Shown: in pieces, positions 1-4,643 of the stretch
Layout: every line of letters starts with the position of its first letter
Position numbering within the stretch: position 1 is the first letter of the stretch
Assembly (NCBI GenBank): GCA_021157665.1
Contig: JAGGWE010000176.1
Coordinates: 1-5,531, forward strand
Length of the DNA: 5,531 nt
Reading direction: 5' to 3'
Source: Sulfurimonas sp.
Lineage (GTDB): Bacteria > Campylobacterota > Campylobacteria > Campylobacterales > Sulfurimonadaceae
Notes under the pieces: model-generated
Seen by the model: the letters and a program-made list of their open reading frames with translations, nothing else
Told to the model about the DNA's origin: nothing
Database searches by the model: none
Translations under genes and position numbers: made by a program

Positions 1-281
1 TCATAAGTAGCATAAGCAACTATAATTACTTTATCACCTGGATGAACTTTACGAGCAGCTGCACCATTTAGACAAATATCTCTTTTACCTCTTTCACCTA
101 AAATAATGTAAGTAGTAAAACGCTCACCATTGTTGACATTTAAAATCTCAACTTTTTGTCCAACTCTCATCTTTGCAGCTTCTAAAAGCTCCTCATCAAT
201 AGTAATAGAGCCAACATAGTTTAAGTTAGCATCAGTTACTGTAGCACGATGAATTTTGCTGTACAACATATCAATAGTCAT
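1..281 (-). CDS. panD: Aspartate 1-decarboxylase, pyruvoyl-dependent (C-terminus cut by window edge)
   Basis: PanD decarboxylates L-aspartate to beta-alanine, the precursor used with pantoate to make pantothenate and CoA. It is a cytosolic tetramer made as a proenzyme that cleaves itself to form a pyruvoyl cofactor. The first 93 residues are visible and I translated them by hand. They match E. coli PanD position for position at the key sites: Lys9, His11, the Gly24-Ser25 cleavage pair (in VGSITID), Arg54, Tyr58 and the NGAAA loop starting at Asn72. The family is usually about 115-127 residues, so roughly 25-35 residues lie beyond position 1. The start is ATG at 281-279, preceded by AGGAAGAG that overlaps the stop of the upstream ferredoxin gene. 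The gap is only 8 bases, so the two genes are almost certainly cotranscribed. Nothing in the visible part suggests a broken gene. Confidence 0.96.
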   Translation of the reverse strand, partial: MTIDMLYSKIHRATVTDANLNYVGSITIDEELLEAAKMRVGQKVEILNVNNGERFTTYIILGERGKRDICLNGAAARKVHPGDKVIIVAYATY

Positions 282-289
282 AACTCTTC

Positions 290-664
290 CTATCTTCCCA
301 TCTGTTTTTGCATCTCAGTTGGAGATATTGCTTCATCCCAAAGCTCATCTTCAATAACATACTCAGAAACTACATTTCCACCAATAATATGTTCAGTAAC
401 AATTCTATCGATTTTCTCTTTTGTAAGACCTACATACATTGTATGACCTGGTTCTACTAACATAACTGGACCTGCAGAACAACGGTTAAGACATGAAGTA
501 CGAATCGGTTGAACAGTACCCATAATTCCATCTTGCATTAATTTTGTTGCAAGATACTGAAAAAGGTCTTGAGTAGCTGGTGTTACACATGATGGTTTTG
601 GCATACCTGGAGGAGCTGATTGCTCACATTTAAAGATATAAAACGCTGGTTGAGGAATTCCCAT
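290..664 (-). CDS. Thioredoxin-like [2Fe-2S] ferredoxin
   Basis: This is a 124-residue small electron carrier of the thioredoxin-fold [2Fe-2S] ferredoxin family (Aquifex Fd4 / Shethna-protein type, related to the NuoE C-terminal domain). Four cysteines, Cys13, Cys26, Cys58 and Cys62, give the spacing C-x12-C-x31-C-x3-C, which is very close to the known ligand spacing of that family. The segment SCLNRCSAGPVMLVEP is the typical second half of the cluster site. There is no signal peptide or membrane segment, so it should be cytosolic. The start ATG at 664 has a strong AAGGAGA ribosome site five bases upstream and a TATAAT-containing promoter about 27 bases upstream. It appears to be the first gene of a transcript continuing into panD. 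Its redox partner cannot be read from the window. Family assignment is secure; the physiological role is not. Confidence 0.9.
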   Translation of the reverse strand: MGIPQPAFYIFKCEQSAPPGMPKPSCVTPATQDLFQYLATKLMQDGIMGTVQPIRTSCLNRCSAGPVMLVEPGHTMYVGLTKEKIDRIVTEHIIGGNVVSEYVIEDELWDEAISPTEMQKQMGR

Positions 665-669
665 AGAAT

Positions 670-676
670 TCTCCTT
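670..676 (-). promoter_or_regulatory. Strong ribosome binding site of the ferredoxin gene
   Basis: AAGGAGA on the minus strand, five bases before the ATG at 664. It is the best Shine-Dalgarno match in the window and fixes the ferredoxin start. Confidence 0.75.
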
Positions 677-690
677 AAATTTTTAATGGA

Positions 691-719
691 ATTATAGCAA
701 AAATATCTTTTTAAAGATA
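691..719 (-). promoter_or_regulatory. Probable sigma70-type promoter for ferredoxin-panD
   Basis: On the minus strand, 696-691 reads TATAAT, a perfect -10 hexamer, directly preceded by TTTTTGC. The TTTTTGC-TATAAT arrangement resembles the extended, T-rich -10 promoters of Campylobacter and relatives, which often lack a clear -35 box. Transcription would begin near position 684, giving a leader of about 20 bases that contains the AAGGAGA ribosome site. The -35 area is occupied by a perfect AT-rich palindrome (699-724), which could be an operator. I see no strong -35 hexamer. The transcription start is inferred, not observed. Confidence 0.65.
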
Positions 720-724
720 TTTTT
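699..724. repeat. Perfect 12-bp AT-rich inverted repeat (operator or weak terminator)
   Basis: The left arm AAAAATATCTTT (699-710) and right arm AAAGATATTTTT (713-724) are exact reverse complements separated by two bases. It lies 11 bases after the murE stop codon and ends just upstream of the -10 element of the ferredoxin promoter. The stem has one G:C pair, so as an RNA hairpin it would be weak, although its 3' arm ends in a U run. Its position across the -35 region also suits a dimeric repressor or activator site. The sequence does not decide between these roles. Confidence 0.5.
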
Positions 725-735
725 CATAAGATAAC

Positions 736-2028
736 TTATATATTTAAGAGTTCTCTAACAACTTTTCTATCATCAAAAGGAATTTTTTCATCATAAATAA
801 TTTGATAAGATTCATCACCTTTACCTAAAATCACAACAACTTCATTTTCTTCTTGATCATCAAGAGCCATCTCTATAGCTTTTTTTCTATTTAACTCAAC
901 AATAATATTACTCTTATCTTCAATCCCCTCAAGAATATCCTCAACTATAAGTTGTGGGTCTTCATTTCTTGGATTATCACTTGTTATATAAGTTTTTTTA
1001 GCTAAAGAAGCAGCAACTCTACCCATTAATGCTCTTTTACTTTTATCTCTATCTCCACCTGCACCAAAAACAACCAGAAGTTCTTTCTCTTTAAGTGCAT
1101 TTAAAACTTGTTGCATCCCATCTGGTGTATGTGCAAAATCAACTATCACATTTGGAACTTCACAAACCTGTTCCATTCTTCCACTTACACCTGCAAAGTT
1201 ATCAACAACATTTGCAATCTCTTCGAGCTTTTTGCCTGTTATAATTTGCACAGCTGAAATTGCCGCCATTAAATTATAAAGGTTAAAAAAACCATGTAGC
1301 GATGCTGTAAAAGGAACTATCTCTTGAAAATGTTGAATAATTCCACTAGAAGCATCATTTAAAGAATATGCCATAAGTCTGAATGTTGCTGGATGCTCTA
1401 TCCCATATGTAAAAGTATTTTTAATATTAAAAGCAGCACGAGGCTCATCTTTATTTATCAGCTTTTTACCCTCATCTTGAAAAAAACTATTTTTTACAGC
1501 AATATATTCACCAATTGTTTTATGGTAATCTAAATGGTCTTGAGTGATATTTGTAAGAATTTTAAGTTCAAAATTTAAACCTTCAATTCTTTTTTGAACT
1601 ATGGCATGTGAGCTTACTTCCATTATAAAGTATTCACAACCCTCTGTTACTGCCTGATAAATATGCTTATATGTATTTAAAACAGATGGAGTAGTTAGCG
1701 TTTTACCCTCTGATACTTCATCATTCATAAATAAGCCACGAGTACCTTGCATCGCAACTTTATAACCTAAATCAAGTAAAAAAGAGTAGATTGCACTAGC
1801 TGTGGTTGTCTTACCATTTGTTCCTGTAATTCCAATTATTTTAATTTTATTTATACCAAATAATTCAGCTATATCTGTTATTTTTATAATTGAATGGGCA
1901 TTATTCTCTTTAGCATTTTGAAGATATTTTTCATTTTGTGTTGTTAAAACAAAAGCTGTCTCACTATTACACTCTTGTGAGTTTTCTGTTACATACTTAA
2001 ATTTTTGATTTGGTAATTCAATTCTCAA
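736..2028 (-). CDS. murE: UDP-MurNAc-tripeptide ligase (MurE), probably meso-diaminopimelate-adding
   Basis: MurE adds the third stem residue to UDP-MurNAc-L-Ala-D-Glu using ATP in the cytosolic stage of peptidoglycan synthesis. The protein has 430 residues. It shows the ATP P-loop GTNGKTT (69-75), substrate-loop LTTP (111-114), EVSSHA (137-142), NITQDHLDYH (160-169), the lysine expected to be carbamylated (Lys179), SGRME (282-286), DFAHTPDG (297-304), GGDRDKSKR (324-332) and DNPRNEDP (351-358). DNPR is the signature of enzymes that use meso-diaminopimelate. The family is usually about 480-500 residues; the deficit lies in the N-terminal UDP-binding domain, a shortening I recall in other Campylobacterota. 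GKGDE (402-406) replaces the more usual GKGHE. The start is TTG at 2028-2026: no ATG occurs in frame until Met93, beyond the P-loop, and a weak AAAGG lies upstream. It overlaps the previous stop as TTGA, suggesting translational coupling. Confidence 0.96.
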   Translation of the reverse strand: MRIELPNQKFKYVTENSQECNSETAFVLTTQNEKYLQNAKENNAHSIIKITDIAELFGINKIKIIGITGTNGKTTTASAIYSFLLDLGYKVAMQGTRGLFMNDEVSEGKTLTTPSVLNTYKHIYQAVTEGCEYFIMEVSSHAIVQKRIEGLNFELKILTNITQDHLDYHKTIGEYIAVKNSFFQDEGKKLINKDEPRAAFNIKNTFTYGIEHPATFRLMAYSLNDASSGIIQHFQEIVPFTASLHGFFNLYNLMAAISAVQIITGKKLEEIANVVDNFAGVSGRMEQVCEVPNVIVDFAHTPDGMQQVLNALKEKELLVVFGAGGDRDKSKRALMGRVAASLAKKTYITSDNPRNEDPQLIVEDILEGIEDKSNIIVELNRKKAIEMALDDQEENEVVVILGKGDESYQIIYDEKIPFDDRKVVRELLNI

Positions 2029-2041
2029 TTTTTTTTGCCTT
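2025..2041 (-). promoter_or_regulatory. TTGA stop/start overlap with A8 run before murE
   Basis: The minus strand reads AAAGGC, then eight A (2036-2029), then TTGA (2028-2025). TGA ends the TPR-like gene and TTG starts murE, sharing two bases. AAAGG serves as a modest ribosome site nine bases from the TTG. The arrangement favours termination-reinitiation coupling. The last sense codons before the stop, AAA AAA AAT, also form the slippery heptamer A_AAA_AAT, so a -1 slip would read straight into the murE frame. Confidence 0.6.
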
Positions 2042-2612
2042 TGGCTAATTTTTTTAATAATTTTCTAAGTGGTTCATCCGCTGGAAAAGCACCAAGTGCA
2101 TTTTCTAAATATGTTAAAGCCATATCTGTATAACCATGCTCTATCAAGTTATCTAAAAAATCAATGAAATCTTCTTTTTTAGTTATGATAACTCTTGTTG
2201 AAAACATAATATTTTCAAAAGTATCCTTAAAATTTTCTCCAGAATTTACAATATCTTTAAAATCTTGATAAAGAATTCCATCTTCTTGTTCAATCCTATC
2301 ACGCATTGGTTCAGCAAATATTTCACCAAGTTGATCTAGTGTTCCGTCTAGATTTTTTAATATATCACCAATAATAACATCAGCTTCATCTTTATCTTCC
2401 TTCTTTAATATCTCATAATAATCAAAAAGAGCTTCAGCACCACCCTCTCCACTCATAGCCATTTCTGATAAAATAACACCATTATAAGCTTCTTTAGAAT
2501 TTGGGAAATTTTGTAAAACATAGGCAAATTTTTCTAAAGCATTTTTATAATCAGCTTGGGAAAAACTATCTTTTGCTTGTGATAATGTTTTATATTTACT
2601 CATGTTGATCAT
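2025..2612 (-). CDS. Uncharacterised TPR-like helical protein between the NifU-domain gene and murE
   Basis: This 195-residue, acidic, soluble protein is one whose function I cannot name. Residues about 11-46 (SQAKDSFSQADYKNALEKFA onward) fit one tetratricopeptide repeat, with small/aromatic residues at the usual places and a Pro near the end of helix B. Residues about 152-188 (including YTDMALTYLENALGAFP) look like a second, degenerate repeat. The middle is predicted mostly helical with many Asp/Glu. The C-terminus is basic (KKLAKGKKN). There is no signal peptide, membrane segment or catalytic motif, so a scaffold or adaptor role is the most that can be inferred. It sits 14 bases after the NifU-domain gene and overlaps murE by four bases, so it is part of that operon; I recall an equivalent protein in the same position in Campylobacter. 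The start at 2612 is provisional: AGGA is 12 bases upstream, and Met4 (2603) is an alternative. Confidence 0.8.
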   Translation of the reverse strand: MINMSKYKTLSQAKDSFSQADYKNALEKFAYVLQNFPNSKEAYNGVILSEMAMSGEGGAEALFDYYEILKKEDKDEADVIIGDILKNLDGTLDQLGEIFAEPMRDRIEQEDGILYQDFKDIVNSGENFKDTFENIMFSTRVIITKKEDFIDFLDNLIEHGYTDMALTYLENALGAFPADEPLRKLLKKLAKGKKN

Positions 2613-2626
2613 AATTTTTACTTTTC

Positions 2627-2902
2627 CTATAATTTATCTATATCATTTTCCATACCAATAGGTACATTAATCACACAGATTTCAGGATGAATATCCATGC
2701 GAAGTTGTCTCTCAACACCATATTTTAGTGTAGAACCACTACTAGCACAACCTATACATGCCCCTTTTAATTGAACATATACATTTGAATTTTTAACTGT
2801 TATAAAATCAATATCACCACCATCAAGGGCTAAAACTGGACGAACCTTATCTATTGCACTTCTTACTGGATTCATTAACTCTTCATCACTAAAGGGAATC
2901 AT
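2627..2902 (-). CDS. NifU C-terminal-domain Fe-S scaffold protein
   Basis: This 91-residue protein consists of a single NifU C-terminal (Nfu-type) domain, which binds a transient Fe-S cluster, typically between two subunits, and passes it to target proteins in the cytosol. The signature is visible: helix NPVRSAIDKVRPVLALDGGD with the DGGD turn at 27-30, the strand VYVQLKGAC, and the cluster-binding CIGC (Cys49, Cys52) followed by ASSGSTLKYGVE. A third cysteine, Cys76, lies in the C-terminal strand. It lacks the N-terminal IscU-like and central [2Fe-2S] domains of full-length NifU, as expected for a stand-alone Nfu; it is not truncated. The ATG at 2902-2900 has AAGGA six bases upstream. It is the first gene of a run with the TPR-like gene and murE. 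A role in general Fe-S maturation is inferred from the family, not from a visible partner. Confidence 0.92.
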   Translation of the reverse strand: MIPFSDEELMNPVRSAIDKVRPVLALDGGDIDFITVKNSNVYVQLKGACIGCASSGSTLKYGVERQLRMDIHPEICVINVPIGMENDIDKL

Positions 2903-2925
2903 CTGGCATCCTTTATTTTTTTATT

Positions 2926-2951
2926 AATATAAAATAGAACAATATCGCTTA
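2926..2951 (-). promoter_or_regulatory. Possible promoter of the NifU-domain/TPR/murE operon
   Basis: On the minus strand 2931-2926 reads TATATT, one mismatch from TATAAT, in a very AT-rich stretch about 25 bases before the NifU-domain start. A start site near 2919 would give a leader of about 17 bases including the AAGGA ribosome site. There is no convincing -35 hexamer. The 83-base gap after the aldo/keto reductase makes an own promoter likely, but other AT-rich hexamers nearby are possible. Confidence 0.35.
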
Positions 2952-2961
2952 ACAAGTGATA
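2943..2961. repeat. Imperfect 19-bp palindrome between the reductase and NifU-domain genes
   Basis: TATCGCTTAACAAGTGATA pairs with itself as a stem of 4+3 bp with one mismatch and a 3-base centre. It lies 25 bases after the reductase stop and just upstream of the proposed -10 for the next operon. It could be a weak terminator or an operator. It may also be chance in AT-rich DNA. Confidence 0.25.
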
Positions 2962-2985
2962 AAAAATATAATTAGCTTGATATTT

Positions 2986-4116
2986 TTAATCCAATTGTGA
3001 CATTATTTCATTTACATATGTTGGTTTTCTCATCCCAATCACAATATAATCAACACTTTCTCTCTCAATTAAAAATTTCAAAGCACACTCTTGCATTGAA
3101 CTATAACACTCTTTAAATATATCTTTTAAAACAACTTTTGTAGTTTTACTACACTCATAAGCCACCATCTTTCTATATTCAGTTAAAAACATATCTATAA
3201 AATTAAGCATAACTTCTCTATTTTCTTCATCTATAACTTCTAAACAACTCTTGATATGAGGAATCATTTGAGTATAAAGAAAAGAATCATAATCACCAAT
3301 CCAAGCAAATTTATGTTTTGTTTCATCAAGTTGCTCAACCAGATTATAAAGTGGTTTAAGCATCTCATTATCACAAACTTCCATTAACTCATTTAGATGG
3401 TGATAATACTCATTACTTTCATCATAATCAGCTAATCTATAATTTAAATTTTCTTTTTGTGCATTAAATACTCTATTTGCTAAAACTCTAAGTCCATTCT
3501 CTTTTGCCCAAGAACTACACTTTAATCCATCTTGTTCCAAAAGATTTATTGGTAACTCAATAGTTGTTAAAGAATGCTTTACATTTCCTATCTCATTAGC
3601 AGCATCCTCTGCAAGAGTTAAAATATCTTCATAAGGTAAAAAATATTCACTTGAATGATTTAAGGAAAAAGCATCCGATGATATACCATATGAAAAAATC
3701 TTTTTATCTTTAATAGCTAACTCTAAATCTAAAAAAGCATCAAAAAATTTAGCATTCATCTCATCAAGTCTATCATCTTTATCAGTATTGTCTTCAACTG
3801 CTTTTATTAGAAATTCTTCAGGATATTCAATTAAATAACAATCTAATGATTTTTTACCTAATCTGTCCATAGATAGTTTTAACTGCTCATCGAAATTCTG
3901 GCTCAGCATATATTTACTTACAATTTCAATATCATCTACTATACTATCATCAAACTCATTAAGTGCTAGGGCTACTGCTCTCTCAGATGCTCCATTCATA
4001 TAGTTTGATGAAGTATCTATCATTTTTATACCAGAGTTAATAGCTTCTTTTAAGGCTGAAATATGTTGAGGATTATGTTCACTAATTCTAATTGTTCCAA
4101 ATGCGAAATTACTCAT
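2986..4116 (-). CDS. Divergent aldo/keto reductase-family protein with His-to-Glu active site
   Basis: Aldo/keto reductases are NADPH-dependent (beta/alpha)8 barrel oxidoreductases. The start FAFGTIRIS, the segment KMIDTSSNY (Asp34, Tyr39), IVSKY (Lys68), LDCYLIEYPEE (91-101) and a C-terminal VIGMRKPTYVNEI resembling the family's cofactor-binding end together support the fold. Asp34, Tyr39 and Lys68 are three of the four catalytic residues. The fourth, normally His in a LIHWP-like strand, aligns with Glu97. At 376 residues it is longer than the usual 280-350, with extra acidic segments around 105-125 and a long helical stretch around 225-340. No signal peptide or membrane segment is seen. The ATG at 4116 starts just before the first barrel strand; only a weak GTGAGA-like ribosome site lies upstream. 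It stands alone between the ribosomal operon and the NifU-domain operon. The substrate is unknown, and it may not be a classical reductase. Confidence 0.8.
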   Translation of the reverse strand: MSNFAFGTIRISEHNPQHISALKEAINSGIKMIDTSSNYMNGASERAVALALNEFDDSIVDDIEIVSKYMLSQNFDEQLKLSMDRLGKKSLDCYLIEYPEEFLIKAVEDNTDKDDRLDEMNAKFFDAFLDLELAIKDKKIFSYGISSDAFSLNHSSEYFLPYEDILTLAEDAANEIGNVKHSLTTIELPINLLEQDGLKCSSWAKENGLRVLANRVFNAQKENLNYRLADYDESNEYYHHLNELMEVCDNEMLKPLYNLVEQLDETKHKFAWIGDYDSFLYTQMIPHIKSCLEVIDEENREVMLNFIDMFLTEYRKMVAYECSKTTKVVLKDIFKECYSSMQECALKFLIERESVDYIVIGMRKPTYVNEIMSQLD

Positions 4117-4140
4117 TGTTGTCTCACTTTTTGTTAAAGT

Positions 4141-4146
4141 ATTTTA
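4141..4146 (-). promoter_or_regulatory. Possible -10 element for the aldo/keto reductase gene
   Basis: The minus strand reads TAAAAT, one mismatch from TATAAT, about 25 bases before the reductase start and downstream of the repeat pair. No clear -35 is seen. It is suggested mainly because the gene is separated from rplQ by 162 bases. Confidence 0.25.
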
Positions 4147-4171
4147 GTATGTGGAAGATTTAATTAACTCT

Positions 4172-4253
4172 CATTCCCAAGTTTATACCCTCAAGGGGCA
4201 CTTGGACTTGGGAATGCATATTGTATATGAGTTACCAAGTGGAACTTGGGAAC
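4172..4253. repeat. Pair of REP-like palindromes (BIME-type intergenic repeat)
   Basis: Two palindromes sharing the core ACTTGGGAA sit 14 bases apart. The first has perfect 11-bp arms, CATTCCCAAGT (4172-4182) and ACTTGGGAATG (4206-4216), around a 23-base loop that contains its own CCC-TCAA-GGG mini-hairpin. The second (4231-4253) has 10-bp arms with one mismatch around a GGA loop. Both are clearly richer in G+C than the flanks. On the minus strand the second reads GTTCCCAAG...CTTGG, which resembles the TTCCCAAG/CTTGGGAA palindromes I recall as dispersed extragenic repeats in many bacteria, often linked to REP-associated (RAYT) IS200-like transposases. There is no transposase here. The hairpins might also protect or end the rplQ mRNA, but no U-run follows either stem. 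Confidence 0.65.
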
Positions 4254-4278
4254 TAGAAGGAGTTTGACATATTATAAA

Positions 4279-4629
4279 CTAAACTAGTTCTATAAATGCC
4301 ATAGTCGTAGCATCACCACGACGAATTCTAGTACGAGTAATTCTAGTATATCCACCGTTACGGTCAACATATTTAGGAGCTATCTCATTTACTAAAGTTT
4401 TTGTAGCTTCTTTACTTTGAAGCGCAGCGAATACTGTTCTATGAGCGTTAGAATCATTTTTAGTAGCAACTGTAATAAGTTTTTCTACATAAGAACGAAG
4501 TTCTTTTGCTTTAATAGCAGTAGTTTCAATTTTACCATGTTCAATTAACGAAATACTAAGGTTCTTAAGTAAAGCAGCACGGTGTGCACTTGTACGACCT
4601 AGTTTACGGTATCCATGACGATGTCTCAT
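4279..4629 (-). CDS. rplQ: 50S ribosomal protein L17
   Basis: L17 is a structural protein of the large ribosomal subunit near the peptide exit region. The 116-residue sequence starts with the family-typical MRHRHGYRKLGRTSAHR and continues with ALLKNLSISLIEHGKIETT and a C-terminal part ending in GGYTRITRTRIRRGDATTMAFIELV, so it is complete; E. coli L17 is 127 residues with a short C-terminal extension lacking here. The composition is strongly basic, as expected for an rRNA-binding protein. The ATG at 4629 has GAGGA six bases upstream. It follows rpoA by 14 bases, the normal order in the alpha ribosomal operon (rpsM-rpsK-rpsD-rpoA-rplQ), and is the last gene of that operon here. Confidence 0.98.
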   Translation of the reverse strand: MRHRHGYRKLGRTSAHRAALLKNLSISLIEHGKIETTAIKAKELRSYVEKLITVATKNDSNAHRTVFAALQSKEATKTLVNEIAPKYVDRNGGYTRITRTRIRRGDATTMAFIELV

Positions 4630-4643
4630 CTAATATCCTCTTA

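Noticed and set aside
249..446. 65-residue open frame on the plus strand
   Set aside because: It lies opposite the ferredoxin and panD genes, has no ribosome site or recognisable motif, and its Ser/Thr-rich translation is what the antisense of these genes would give.
2627..2902. Truncated full-length NifU
   Set aside because: The gene has its own ribosome site, start and stop, and single-domain Nfu proteins of this size are common, so it is complete.
2903..2985. Riboswitch or small RNA before the NifU-domain gene
   Set aside because: The gap is 83 bases of very AT-rich DNA with one weak imperfect palindrome, too little structure for a known riboswitch class.
4172..4253. CRISPR repeats or a classical intrinsic terminator
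   Set aside because: There are only two palindromes with unequal spacing and no spacer array, and neither stem is followed by a T-run on the minus strand.
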